From Nelumbo lutea (Eukaryota > Streptophyta > Magnoliopsida > Proteales > Nelumbonaceae): a stretch of 64,000 nucleotides of DNA. Within the stretch, counting starts at the first letter, position 1. The number at the start of each line of letters is the position of its first letter. The DNA is taken from assembly GCA_022828595.1 (NCBI GenBank), contig JAKGHH010000002.1, forward strand, positions 73,876,383 through 73,940,382. The letters run 5' to 3'. The notes below the pieces were generated by a model. It saw only the letters and a program-made list of their open reading frames with translations, did not search any database and had not been told where the DNA came from. Both the position numbers and the translations under genes were made by a program. Below, piece after piece: positions 34,901 to 49,900 of the stretch.

Positions 34901-37900
34901 TCATCTGTTTGGAATGGCTGTTTTCATCCCGCGACATCGGCAGAGATTTTTTCCTTGTGGCCTAAAATCAGAGGAAGCAAGAAAGCCAAAATCTTGTGGA
35001 GCTGTATTCCATTTGCAGTGTGTTGGACCATTTGGAAAGAAAGGAACAGAAGAGTATTTGAAGACAAGTAAAAAAACATCAAATATCTGATAGCAGGAGT
35101 GACAATATGACTTCAGCCTGGGCCCTAAGTCTTCCAGAGTTTGACCAAGTGCACAAGGCAGATCTGTTAGAGAACTTCTGGAACACTTTGGAATTGAATC
35201 CATGTAATTTGATTCCTTTTCAGTGTAATTCTGTTAAGCACAGATGGTTTGTCATCTAGACAACCAGCATTTTGGGATGTACTGCATTTTTTCAATTTAA
35301 TGAATTTCCTTTTTATTCTTCAAAAAAAAAAATCAGATCAAATCAATGCATATTTGGATTAGATCAGATAATTTAATCGGTAAGAAAACATATTTGAATT
35401 TGACCGAATATCCGATTTGAACTATCCAAATTCGATTTGATTATGCCGAATCTTGGATTTAAATACAGATTTTCGAATGCCGTTTACAGGCCTATATGTG
35501 CAGGGGTATGACTGAGTACATCTGTCCCTCCCCAGAGTCCCCATTTGTGGGGGCCTTGTGCACTGGACTGCCCTTTGGTGTTTTGGGTTGCTGATGGCAG
35601 GGTTTTGGTTTGGTTTGAATTCTAGGTGCTGGTGAGTTAATTTGTTGAGTGTTGGGTTTCTTCTTTTGGTGACTTCTTGTCACCGTGTACTTCTCTTTTT
35701 ATTTTATTACAGAAAAATGTATATCCCAAATGTTAAGAGGTGTATTCTTCTTAGACCCTGGATGCTTCAAATTTATCTTGGCCTTATTTGCAATTCCTGT
35801 TATGTTTACTGTGCTAACTGATGTTGTCTTGCAGGAATGTCGACTAAGGGAGCATCTTGGGACAGATGAGGTCGTCTCTTTAGAGGTAGTGTGCTACTTT
35901 GCTGAGCTTTTTGAATATCTGGTGATAAGTTCTCTTATGCTGATTTTTGTTTTACTGAAATATGCATGTTTTTCTCTAGGTTTTCTTGGAGTCTATGCTG
36001 AAAATGAGATCCACTTGCTAGTAGAATGATGTGTTGCTTCTTTCTCACAGTTTTTTCTTCTTTTTCTTTTATCTATATTTAGGAGGAGGTTGCATCATTA
36101 CGTGCAAGAGTAGCATCTTTGGAGGAGGACTTACGTAAGTCACGCCAAGAAGCATTTGATCATCAACAGCTGATCTGCCAATTAGAAAAGGTAATCATTC
36201 TTTAACGGCATTTTTTGTAACCTGCTTATTACATTATTGTTATCTGTATAATCTGTCCTTTTTATTTGCGTATTTTCTTTATGGTTACAGGAATTGAAGG
36301 ACATAAAAGATCATGAACAGAAATTGAAGCCAAAGGTGATATTCGTTTCAAACTTTTGAGTTTTGATTGATTAATATATTCCATTTAAAGCTGAGATGGA
36401 CCTTTTTGGTTATATTGATTGGATAAGTCAGTTCTGTTTTCTCTGAATTGATTTCCTAATGAATTCAAAATAAGGTGCATATTTTCAACTGATTGGGAAG
36501 AAAAATAATACATATTTATTTTCTTTGTTATTTCTATTCTTGGTGCTTTGTTCTTGTGGTCTCATATTTCACACTTATGTTATTGTAATCCATTTTCCAC
36601 TATTTATAGAAGTTGTCTGTTTTACAGTGTTGTCTATGCTCTCAGTTGAGCCATTTTTTCTACTGAACCTCATTTGAAATATTGGTGAAGTTATGACTGT
36701 TAATGAATTTTTTTGTTGCAACCAAACAGAGAAAGATTTGAAGAGTGCAAGTTAGAGTAAAAAAATGAAGGGGATTAAACCAGATTTTATTGGTATATTG
36801 ACACAGCTTTACATGTTCCAAAAAGATGCTGGATTAAGACAAGATACACGGAGAGGTTGAAGGTGATGGTGGCAATGTAGCCGAGCTGAGCGGATGATTC
36901 GAAGTGTTTGACTCATAAATATCTGACTAAAGGAAAAACATATATTTCCTCTTGATTTTTTTTTGATCAGCAAAGTGGGTTTTATCAAATATGTAATTTA
37001 AATGAGAAATATAAAAAAAAAGTATGTAATTTAAATGAGTATAATAAGTTCGGCAGATTCAGTCATCCTATAAAACAAAATGAGTTACACTTTGCCAAAA
37101 ACATTTTTTGCCTATTAACCCCTTGTTTTGCTAGAGCATCCGCCATCTCATTTGCAGTTCTTTTCACATACTTAAAAGCAACATTTGACTCCCTTGATAG
37201 GCTTTTAATTTCCCTAAAGGCATGCCTGTAGATCCAGGGAACATGACTATTGCATATTGTCCAGGAAATGACCACTTGGGAGTCCTCTTCCATTTCCAAT
37301 AATTGAACCCATACTGTTTGCAAACCTTAGTCCTTGCAGTAGTGCCATCAACTAGCTTTTAGTGGATCACCTTCTCCTATAGGGCCAGAATACAAAGCCA
37401 AACCTTGCTAGATGAATCCCGAAATATTCCCCCTATACCAGCCATCACTTGAATACCTAAAGAGCTCCCATCACAATTTAGTTTTACAAAGTTAATTGCT
37501 GGAAGTTTCCATTCCATGGTTAATCTATTTCTTTTAGCAAATTGTGCCACTTCTGCCCAAGTTCTTATGATATCATTGACCAAGAAAGTTTGAAAGATTT
37601 CCATTATCTTTACCCAGTGTGCAACTCTTATCTTTATGGAATATACGATTTCCTCCTTGTATCTGCTCTTCTCATTGAATATTCTCCCATTCCTTTCTTC
37701 CCATATAGTCCAAGCCACTGCTGCTCTGACTGCTTTCCACATTATCCTTTCCCTTTTCTTTGGCTGCCTCAAGAGGCCTGGATGAAGAGACTCACCACGT
37801 GTTGAGGAGGAATCCACCCACATTCGGAAAGAGAGCAAAAATACTCCCACACACAAAGCACAAAAGGGCGGGATATTAGTAGGTGGGAAATGGTCTCGAA

Positions 37901-40900
37901 AGTAATATTATTGAGTAGAAATGGTACATGATTTGGCGGATGAAGAGAAAAGAAAAGCCACTAAGCTCTCCCTTTAATTACAAATATTATAGTTATGCCT
38001 TCACCACAAACATAGGTGAATGCTGAAAAATTCAACAATACTGCCTACCCATGATTGGTAGGCCCCAAGTACAGTTTATCTTTAGTTACCCTTCTCTTGC
38101 ATATGTATCAGCCGCTTCATTTGATGATCGTCTAAATTCTAGTTCACCTGAACATGATATTTCCGGTTGCTTGTTTGGAAACTGCCTTCTCTTGATACAT
38201 GCCTGAACATTCAAGATTTTTCTTCCTCTTGATTCATCCACCCAATCACTTGTCTCCCTCCATCTTCAAGCTTGATTTCTATTAGTTAGCAGATCTTAAA
38301 ACCTTGAATTACTTAAAGTGGTTCTGCTCTAATTGAGTTCCCTGAACCTACTAGGGCTGACTACTAAATGATAACCTGACTATGATGATCTCTGGCACCT
38401 CGTAATTCTTAGGTTCCCTGGATTGGCAAAATAACATCCATCAAGATTTCTAATTGTGGGCATTATGGAGGTGGAGGTGGATACAAGTCCATGGACATTA
38501 TTACTCCTCTCAGAGGAGAACCGCTTGCTAATTTCTTATTACTCTTTAGCTAAGATGCTTGTGATTAGGGAGGCCATTGCAGATTGAAGCAAAAAATCTG
38601 ATTTTAGCGTATTGTAGATGGCAGGATCAAAGGTATCTGAAGTTAAAGGAGGAAAGGAAAGCTATAATTCTTCTAACTGAAGGAGCACTACAGTGGCTAA
38701 AGGGCTTTGTGGATGGGGCGGTGTTCTATGTTAGAATGGTAGGGTGGAGAAGTTTCATGAGCTTTGCAGATATAAGGTATGAGTCAGTGCTACAATGGAA
38801 TAGAAAGGCTAGTATGTAACTGTAACAGAGTTCACTAAAGAAGGTCGTTGGCAAATAATTTGCCTGCTGGAAGGGACGGGAAGCAATGGCTGGTTGAGGT
38901 TTTCAGAAGAAATGCAAAAATAGCTCTGTTTCATTGCTTCAGAATCTCTGAGAGAGGAGATGGTGGAAATTTTTATTGAAGTTGATTGCCTTCTAGAAAC
39001 GGAGGAGAGCTTGGAGCCCAACAGGGGTGTAGCAATAGCCCGCGATGATCAGAAGAAACAGGGGCCGCTTGTCAATGATAGCTCACATAATATGCCAAAG
39101 CTTTCATTGGAGGTGGAAAATGATGTCTAGGAGAAGAGATACATTGTTACTGTAGATAAGGCTATTGTTAATGTAGGAGACACAACAGTGGAAGATTCAT
39201 CAATAAAATCTGATGCAGGGTTGATCTTTGTTTGGAAAGGGGATTCAATTGACAGAATAGTATTTGCGCTAGGTGGATCTTTGGAAGACTATTGCTTCGA
39301 AGATCTGTATGCAGGAAAGGTCAAATTGTCTGGGGTGAAACCAGAATGCATTCCTTGTTCATGTGACCTATGGGTTGAAGGATGATGGAGGAAGGTTTGG
39401 ATTGCTACGAAAAGTGAAGCGGCGTTGTGGAACGACTATTCCAAGGTTGAAGAAGATGATGAGTTGGCTTGGTGGTTTACATGTGGCAGAAAGGTAGAGG
39501 AAAGGAATGGGGAGTGGAGAGGAAGCGCCAGTCTTGGAAGTTGAACGGTTTAATGCTTTGCTACGTGAAGAGAGTTTAACGAAAGAGGAAAGTATTTTAA
39601 ATTTTGCTGAAGAGGTGAATAAAAGGGCGATTTTCTCAAAGGGCATTGAGGTAATTTTGAGAGAAAAAATGTAGAGAGGACAAGTGTTGAACAATTGCCT
39701 TATTTCGGTGAGATGTATGGGCTAAGTAGGCTTTTAAAAGACGTTGGGCCTGAGTCGGTCAATCCTTTTGGTTAGCCTCTTGATTGCGTACTGTTAATAC
39801 AAAGGTCGATTATGGATAGAAGTTTATGTCCGCCATCATCTTTCTTAAGTCATGAGTAAGTTTATCCTATGAATTGATTGAGGCAGCAAAAAAGTTTTGC
39901 AGGATTTGGTTTGCTTAGAAAGAGGAAGAGGAAGAGTAGTGAGTTTAATTGGTTGAAGGTGAAAAAACTAGCATGGTTCAAAACTCCCCAAGAGCTTAGG
40001 AAAGAGGAAGAAAGTGATATGGGAATGGGTGACCCCAAGGTTCATCTATTCTGGAGAGATGAGCTCATCAAGTCATCTGAGAAACTCGAAGGATGAAACA
40101 ATGCCAATTATGGTTATAGATGGACCTCAATTGCTTTTGCCGGCTTCATCCAATGGCATCATTCAAGAGAAATCTGTGATAGACGAGAACTAGTGGGGAT
40201 TATTGACAACTAACCCCACAAATGTAGTTGAGAACGAAGGAAATGAAGTGATCGAGGTTGTGCGTTGAAGAGTGAGGTATTCAAGAACGACTAACAACAG
40301 GGAGTTGGAACTGGCTTCTCGGGGCGATACAAGTGAAGTGGATTTTGTTCAGGTGTGCGAAGAGGAAGTTTGAAGAAAATCGGTTGTAGTAAGAAAATTG
40401 GGGTGGATCTAGGTAGGAAAAGTGTTGAAGGAATTTCGGAAAATCTTGTTAATGACACACTTAAAACAGGGGAATTCAGAAAACCCAAAGGGTCGGGAAG
40501 CAAGCAGTTTGTTCATGTGACTAAAGTCTTTCACAAACTTAAGGAAGGGCTATTCGGGGATGACCCTAGCAACAAATTCAAGAGAATCTACAAAAGGACA
40601 GGATTGAATTTCAAGGCTAAAGGTCAAACCACACCAAAAGACAAAGATAAGGTAACAACTTTGGATTTAGATCCGACTAACATGATTTCAGATCCTTTTC
40701 CATCCAATCAAGTAGATGTAGAGTCCTCAAAGGAAAAGAGGAAATGAAATGGGCTAGAGATTATAGAAGAGAAGGAGGGTGAAGAGATTGTAGCCGAGAA
40801 GGAGGTAATCGAAAAGGTGGTTGAGAAGGAAGGACGAAAGAATCTCAATCTGAGGATGAAGGGGAAAGGAGAGAGGGTGGAATGAAGTTAGGGGGCTATG

Positions 40901-43900
40901 GAAGTGAAGAGTCTCCTAAGGAGTGCAATTCTTAAAAGGAAAGAGTGGGTATTGTTAGACTAGTGGATAGACAGGTGGAGATTGGGAAGTCTCTTGGATT
41001 ATTCCCTTTTTTTGGGAGGGGGGTGGGGTGGGGTGGGGGAATAGTGGTTCAAGTATTGGGTCGAGGGTGTTATTCTGATTTAATTTTATTTTGTCTCTGG
41101 TTTTGCAGTGGATGGGTCTTGTTTCATTTTTGGTTGTTGTCTTGGAAGTCTTTTAGCTCTGTTGTGGAAGTTGTGTGCTGATTTCTTATCACCCTGCTGG
41201 CCTGTTGTATTTCTTTTTCCTTAATAATTTTTTTTTTTATTTTATCTTCAAAAAAATTATTACTTTAAGACCATAGTGCTCCATGGAGCGAAGTCCCTGT
41301 TGTACTGTATGTCATAGTCCCTGTTGTATGCTACACATTCTTTATTTTGTTTTACTGGGGAAGGGACATGGTACCAGAGTAGGTCAGTGATACTGGCTTG
41401 TAATCTCAGTTTTTTGTTCCGGTTTGAGGGTAATCCCGAGGCCTTTGACATGTATTTTCGAGCTCTTGTTTGGAGGTTATTTGAAGTCTGTTTCAATCAG
41501 CACAGTACATCCTAGTTTTCCTGGAATAGTCGCCTAACAGGTTGGTGAATCTCCCTTCTCTTAATCGGTTGATTCTATCCTCTTGGGACTGCCTAGGGTC
41601 TTCTTGCTTCTCAGTCACTTGGTTGAGATTTTAGATTTGTTCTAAATGGTTTTGATCTATTTTCTTAGTTCAACAGTCCTGAAAACCTTTTTTTGGATTG
41701 TCAACACTAAGTATCAATTTGTTGGAGCATTTCGATTTCTCTTTAGGGTGGAACACTTTTGTGGCTTCTTAAACTGAAGTTGATTGATTTTATTACATTA
41801 GTGGACTTGGTTTCTCTGCTATTTTCTCTATATCACCATTTCGGCTTTGCTGTAAAGGGTTTTTCTTTTGAAAAATCCTTCTTGTTTGGGTGCTGTGGTA
41901 TTTACTTTAGTATTTGGACTGTTTCTTGTTCAAGTTGAGTGGTTAATCACCTTGAGAAATCAGTTTCAGTGCTGTCATCCCGTTCTCTGGATTGTATCTC
42001 TTATTTGGAATGGTTGAGAACGTTGATATTATTCTGGTGAAATTTGATGGAACCAACTACAACATGTGAAAGTTCCTTTTTGATTTCTTTGTTGAAGGGA
42101 AAGGCGTGGAAGGTTATTTGAATGGGACAGTTACCAAACTTGATGAAACTGATACTAAGGCCATTTCACAATGGAAGCTGGATGATGGAAAAATAGTTTC
42201 TGGATTTTAAGTTCGATTGTATGATTGTATCTTATATTGCTGTAACCATGAGAAGAATGCAAACAGGCCTTCTTGACTTGTGGCCAGGGTATGAACTGGT
42301 TCATATTGATCCCTTGGACTCCTCAGAGTGTGTTAAGTATCTTCAGAAGCACTTTGAGAAGAAAAGGGTGACAACTGGTTTCTTATGAGGGTTAGACATG
42401 TGTATGGAATATCAAGGTTTCAGATTTGGATTCTGTGATGGGAGAGTTGCTAAGGGGAGAGACTAATGACTTCTGTGAACATAGATGGAAAGTTGATTGG
42501 TTCTGGGGCTGATATAGTTTTTACTGCACAAGGAAGTAAGAAAGGGTTTGGACACATCACTTCTCATTGCAAGGAAAAGAATGTCTGCACCTATTGTAAA
42601 CATGGTCATATTATTCCAGATTGCCTTGTGATATGAGCTAGCTGATAATTCTTATTCAAGCCTCTCTGTATGTGCAGGGGTAAGGCTGTGTACATCTGTC
42701 CCTCCCCAGATCCCGCGCGGGAGCCTCGTGCACTGGGCTGCCCTTTTGTCTTCCTATTGCATTCATTCCACTTAAGGCTGTGATTCATAACCCAACATCT
42801 TTCATAGTCTACTCGTAACTTACCAATAGTGATATAGGATAAGAAGTGCTAATGGGATGAATGTTGTGGTGAAGAGGGGAAATCAAGGATCTGAATTAGG
42901 AGAAAAAGAAATTTAGATCAGAAACAGAGAAGAAAGAGAAGAAAGACTGCAATTTTAGAGGAAAAATAGAAAAAAGAATAAGATAATACACTATTATCCA
43001 TAGGTAGCTTCAAAATAAATGCTTATTCCATTATTTCTACTGTAAAATTTCAACTACACTGACTATTTATAGACTAATTATAAGGGCATGGTTCTTCATT
43101 TGTAGACTCCAAAATTCAACTAAGAAACTTACTGAAAATAAATTCTTACTCAAAAACTAAGGCAACCAGGACACTTGAATAAGATTTCTAATTCCTAAAA
43201 TAACTCTGATAAACTATTACTTTCAAAAATATTAATCATGGTAAAATTATATAACGTTGCTATCATAGGAGGTGGCTAGCGTTGGCTAAACTCCCATTCA
43301 GTTTTTAGCTACAGCTCCCCCTGAGGTACTTGACCCATTACAATTGGCCTCTTGAAGCCCTATTTTTTTGAATGGTAATTAAAGCTTTTGTATTAAAGGT
43401 GTGAGAGTCCCTTGGCCGAACAGTGATTACAATATACTGAATTTTTGCAATGTATACCAAAATTATTATTTGCAAAGAAGGATAAAGGGGTTTCTTATCG
43501 ATCAAGACTAGATGAAGAGGTTTCTGCTTTTTTCCCCAACTCTCTCTCTTACATTAAATAAAATAGCTAATCCACCCCTTTTTCTTTTCCTCTTTTACTT
43601 TGCATCCTTCGCTTATTCGTTTTCATAACTCAATAGAATGCACATTACAATATGCTTCTTTCTTGGTATATAGAGTTTGTTTTTCTGGGCAAGTTCTCAA
43701 ATTTTTTTTTTTTTGAACTTAATGTGAAGAAACTTTATGTTTTTAACACTGTCCTGATAGTATGTATGATTCTTTTGTTCCACTGTTGCAGAGGATAAAA
43801 GTAATATCTGATCTCCTCATAGCTGTTTCGAAGGCAGAGAGACAAGAAGCAAGGATGAAAATACGCCAAGAGTCATTGAGGCTTGGCAGTGTGGGAGTAA

Positions 43901-46900
43901 TTAGGTATCAAATTATTCAATTTCATTGTTTTTCCTTGGAGGGGAAAGATGTAAATTTTATCTTATAAGGTGGCATACTATTAGCCACATGGAAACAAAA
44001 ATAAATGATTTTTTTTCAACTTCTCCTGCTGCTCCTTTTTGACTTGTGCAGAGCTTGCTGCTGGAAAAGTTTTTCTTGGGTATGATATGACCTGTATATA
44101 GTCTTATTCTTTGCCAGATAAATTTTTGCTTTCATAATCAAACTTTATTTTCATGAAGCAACATATGAGGGATGATAAAAGCATGAATCAGCTAGCAAAG
44201 TGCAGGCCTATGATCCTATTTGGATGAAGAGTGGTCAGGGATGGGTTTCAAATTTGAAATCAGAAAAGCTCTATTAAACTGATGGTATTGAAATACTTTG
44301 AATGAATGAAAACAAAAAGAAAAAGCAAGGTACAAAGGTTTTTAGGTGTGAAGGGAAGAGTAGGTGGACCTTGTGCCATCAGTGGGTCTGGTCTGGGTCA
44401 GGGCAGACTGGAACCTGAGCTGACTAGTAAAATGCACAGAACCAGTTACAGGCTCTATAGTGTCTGTTTTGGGACTTGGGACTGTCGGGTCTAACCCGAT
44501 ATGACCCAATTATAATAGCCACTATTCTTTTAACCTGTAATTGATATTTTTTGATTTGACACATTGGACACCAAAGTATGTTAAAATTACTGGTATGTCA
44601 TAAGAAAAAGGTATTTTTATATGGTGAAAGGGAAATATAGGTATTAGACAGGGGGTAGAATATTGAAAAATGATTTAAGCGCCATAAATTTAACAATGGA
44701 TGCGACATTAAATAGAATGGACTGGCGAAACAGGATTCATGTAGCCGATCCCATATGGTTGGGATAAAGCTTGGATTATGATGATGATGAGATTAGGGGT
44801 ATCTTTGTAATATGCCAATATACATATACCCCTCCCAAGACCCCAGATAGCTGGGACCGACATTAGGTAATGGTTGGTTTGGGTCTTAATCAGTTTGGAA
44901 CAACCAAAACCAACCTGATCCAATTTTATTCGGGACACGTAATGCAGACCCAGACCCTCATATAATTGAGTTGGGTTGGTTTGGATCTGTGAGGCCTGCC
45001 TGATTGTGTCCTGGGTGGAAATTTGATTTGGACCATAGATGAACAACCTGATCAAATTGGAAAGAGTCCTTTAAAGGGAAATAATCTAGGTGTACATGGG
45101 GGTATGTGGATGGGATGGATAATAAGAGGGTGGAACCTAATGAAATATCTTTAGCAGTTTTTCCACAACACTATAGTGAGGCAATCTAGATACAAGAATC
45201 TGACCTAAATTATAAAAGCATTTGTAGGCACATAAAATTTATGCCATGTGTCAACATCCTAAATGGGCTGAATTTGGAAATCCAAGATGGAAGCCCAAAC
45301 TTACAAGAAACTTTAATCTATGGGCCTTGGCCTAGCCCAACTCTACAAAAGAAAGGCCAGATTCAATGGACTCAAGTGGGACCCACTAAAAGAGTCCCTG
45401 AACTCCCAAAGTTATCTAGAAAGAAATCTAGAGAGAATGATAAAGGCCAAGTAAATCCTGTTCAAGATGGTTATTCTAGCCTTAACACTACAGATAAACA
45501 GATAAGAAGAAAACCTTATCACATGGGTCCCACAGATAAGCTTTCACCAAGAAGGTTGAGACCAACTATGACTCTCTAAACCCATTTATATAGAAAGGAT
45601 GTTATGTACAAAGAAATGAAATTTCTTTTTTCAACAAAGTTGGACTCATGTATTTGGATCCCCTCTCCATCTGGTATTTTTTCTTGTGCCTCCTTCAAAG
45701 CTTTAACTTTGAACTCTGATGGTGTTGGGCAAACCTTTCCAGTTAAGGAAGTTTGGGGTAAACCGATTCCTCCTAAAATTGGGGCTTTCTGTTGGGAAGC
45801 TTTCTTGGGAAGGATTAACACTGGTGATATTCTTCAAAGAAAGAAGCCTTTTTGGTGCATATTTCCTAACTAGTGTATTCTTTGTAAAGTTGGTGAGTCC
45901 TGCAGATGGATTCCTCAGCCAGATGTTTGAAGCCTCTTTGGTTCTGCTGCTGGCAGTTGGACAAAGAATTGGGGGAAGGTTAGCCGCAGTTTGTTGGACA
46001 ATTTGGGAGGAAAGGAACCACAGAATATTTGTTGACAAGGAAAGCTCTAGATGAGCAATAATTGAAGTAATCACCACAAGGGTGTTACAATGGGTGAAGT
46101 CTTTGAAGCTATTTGAAGATATTTCTACAACAGCTTTGCTGAACAATTGGAAGGAAGTGGCTTGGTCAGCTCTTAACAAGAGTGTTCTTCATCCATTGGA
46201 GGGGTATTTAGGAATGAGGTGGGCGACATTATTGCTATGTTCTCAGTTCTAACTGAGGAAGGAGACTCTCTCCAAGGCCCAAGGTGAAATCCTAGCTGTT
46301 TTGGAAGGTGTCAAGTAGGCTAAGGAGCTCAACTTAAGGAGGTTAGTTATAGAGGGAGACTCAAAATTGGTAACAGACTGGCCACAAAAAGTGGAGAGTA
46401 GCATGTGGAGTTACTTAAATGAGAAAAAGATCATCAAATGGTTGACTCGAGATATTACAGTGGGGTTACATCGGGTAAAGAGATGTCCTAATTCCTTTGC
46501 AAATGCACTAGCCAAACAGTCGAGATATTATATTATATGTTTTTCTAATATTTATATTATATATTTATATATGTATATATTTATTGATAATATATTATAA
46601 ATCATCAAATAACCGAAAAACTAAAGAATCGAACTGGTAAAAAATTGAACCAATCAACTGGCCAACCGGTTGGTTTTGGTTTGGTTTTGTTTCATATTTT
46701 TTTTAAAAAACCGATGGTACTGATTTGGCTTGGAAAATAGGCCCACAGTTCAGTTAATTGGATCAATACAGGCCCATGGTTCGATACAGACTAAAATTGG
46801 ATCAATACAAGCATGTATTAGCCTGATACAGAAAAAATGGAACACAACATGTAATTTCCTTGCATTACACATATTAGATCCTTGTCAGAACAATACCTGT

Positions 46901-49900
46901 CAGCTGTATGAGCTGATACATTGCGAAAATTTGAACCTTGCTTCTCACATTGCTCACAGGTGTAGCTAAATAGCTGGGAAAGAGAATATGGCTCTCTCTC
47001 TCTCTCTTGTGTGTGTTTCCACATAAAAGTAATGTGCACTTAAAAGGGTGGATGTTTAGATATGATGTGTTACAGGCTGATACAGTCTGTATTGAAGCTT
47101 GCTCCCCCCTCCCTTTTTTATCTTTGAAACTGGTTTAGAAGGGTCGGTTTAAGGCTGTTCTACCCCCTGAACCAGGTCAGACCCTGATACAACCCTAAAG
47201 GGGTGTGTCGTTAAGCCACCGAGACAATATGGTATGCCCGATACGGGGCATATCGTATCGAAATTTTGAACCTTGTTGGAAATGGTTTTGGAGGTTCAAT
47301 AAACAACTAGAGAGCTTATTATGGCATGTAATTGTACTAAAAATAGAGGATTGGGATCATGGAATGGGACTGATGGGAGATGAGTTAGTGTCATATGGGT
47401 GCATACTATTGGAAAGGAATTGAAAAATCCTAGCACAATTAATGAATAGCATCAAGTACAAATTGGAGATGGCTCCAGTGTGAGATTTTTGAAGCATTCA
47501 TGGTGTGATGAGCACTGTGGAAGCCCAAGACAATGAGGCTAGTATGGTGGAAATTTATGTAGCTATAATGAAGTTCTAGTTTGGGGTTTAGAGGAATTTT
47601 AAATGATTGAGAAATATAACCATTAATTTAACTGTTAAAGAAAATGAAAAGTGTCATACTATGCCCTAACCATGAAGATAGGATGGTTTGGTCCCGGGAT
47701 GCCTGGATTGTTCATAGTTTGGTCTTTCTTAAAGAGGATGAATTCCCCGACAGTGTGTGCCTTACCTAGCTTGAATATTGGTGCTTGGAAGTTCCATCAA
47801 ATCTGGCTTTCTTAACTTGGTTAGCTGCTCTAGAAGATGCTTATCACTTGATAACCTGATGAGGAGAGGTATGGTAGTAGACAACTGTATATGTGTGCAT
47901 TGTTATGAGTAGGAATCTGCTGAATTAAAAAAATATGAAAGAAAGTAGTTTCTTGAAGAGAGAAGGAGAAGAAGAGAAGAAGAGAAGTTGAAAAGAAAAG
48001 AGAGCAATAATCTGGCCGCCCCCTTCACTTATTATTTATGCCTTTATAGGGTGGCAAAACATAAAACAGCTTACATAACACTCAAAAACATAATAAAATT
48101 TGGACTCACATAACTAATGTGGTCTCCACATCCTATCTAACAACTAACATAAAACATCTACTAAAAAAAACATCATAAAATTAATTAATCTTCAACACTC
48201 CCCCTCAAGTTGGGAGTAAATGTCACACATTCCCAACTTGCGTAGATCATGTTCAAGCTTGTTCCTTGCCACCCCTTTAGTGAGAACATCATCCAGCTAC
48301 AACTCTGAAGAGACATAAGGCAAACAAACTTCTCTGGTTGTTACCCTTTCTCTTATAAAGTGTCTATCAACTTCAATGTGTTTTGTCCTATCATGCTGAA
48401 TTGGATTGTGGGTAATATTGATTGCAGCCTGATTGTCACAGTATAACATCATAGCTTCTTCTGCTATCCTCACTGACAAATCTCACACTCCAAGGTAGAT
48501 AATTGAACATACTCAAACAACTTTGGAAAAAGACATTTCAAAGAACTAAAAGAAAGATGTCCCAAGCGATTGTGCCAAAACATAATCTGGTTCACTGACT
48601 CTGACCAACTACTACTATTGCTGCTAACATGTTGGTCTTGATGTCTCGGAGTCTCATCCAGAAGGTAGACTCCATTCACCTCACGACCACTCCCAATCAT
48701 CTTCTTTGATTCAGATGCTTCTGAGTCTATAATCCAGGGAGGCCCCTCCTTACTTGAAGCGGATGCAAGATTTGCAGTTGCATATGAACTACCTGTATGT
48801 GCAAAGGAAGTGGTGTAGTTGGCTCCTGCATTCTGCTACCATCTGGATGTCTAGAGCTAGGTGAATCTTTCTTACTCATAAGCTGTCCAAACCTCTCCAA
48901 TGTAGTTGCATATGAACTATTTGTATGTGCAAAGGAAGTGGTGTAGATGGCTCTTGCATTCTGCTGTCCATCTGGAAGGCTAGAGCTGAGTGAATATTTC
49001 TTACTCATAAGCTATCCAAACCTCTCCAATTCTGTTCTCATTGTTGCTACTGCAATGGATTCTCAATCAGTTTGGGAGAGAGGGGCCGAAGAGTCTCCTG
49101 TAGTGGCTACATTTGCATTTCCTTTCTTGTTATCCGAATAGGCATAAGATTTGGATGAAGCTTCCAACAAGTGTTCCTGGTATGCTTAGGCTTCTTGCAA
49201 TAATGATACACCAAGTCTTTCTTATCTTCCCTTCTAGTCTCACTACTCCCCCTGTCTCCATTCGACTTAGGTTTTGTTGTACCAACCATAGCCGACTGGT
49301 CGATCCCAAGCTGTCTTAGCATTACATTCCTCCTACTCTCCTCTCCAGAGACAAAAGCATAGGCCTGAGAGAGTGTCACACACTCCCTAGAAAGATTATG
49401 TTGCGTAGCAATGTCAAATTCAAGGTTCAGCTCTGCCAAGAACTCAAAAACCCTATTCCTCTCTACAAGTCTGCGATAAGTTGCTGCATCATTTACACTT
49501 TCCCATACCACAGTTTCTAAGTGATTTATTTCCTTCCATAGGGTTTTCAGCATGGAGAAATACACAAGAGGTTTTTCTCCCTGTTTCATACTTCTCACCT
49601 GATTTCTTAACTGGTAGGCTCTGGCTTCATTTTGCTTCTAAGAGTAGGTTTCAGTCACTCCATCCCAAATCTCCTTAGCAGTATTAGCCCATAGGAAATT
49701 TTTTGCAATATGAGATAACATAGAATTACACAGCCAGGACATTACCATGTAATTCTCTTGCACCCATCGAGAAGAGTCTGTATCAGTTTCGTCTCCTCCC
49801 CAGTGAGATCCTAATTTTCCACGGGCACCAATAGCCATCTTAGTTGATTGTGCCCACTCCAAATAGTTTGTATCATCAAGTTTTACTGTAGTAATGATCC

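Noticed and set aside
44290..44500. 62-codon frame at 44306 as a gene
   Set aside because: No motif, no homology recognised, inside a TSL intron with other repeat debris.
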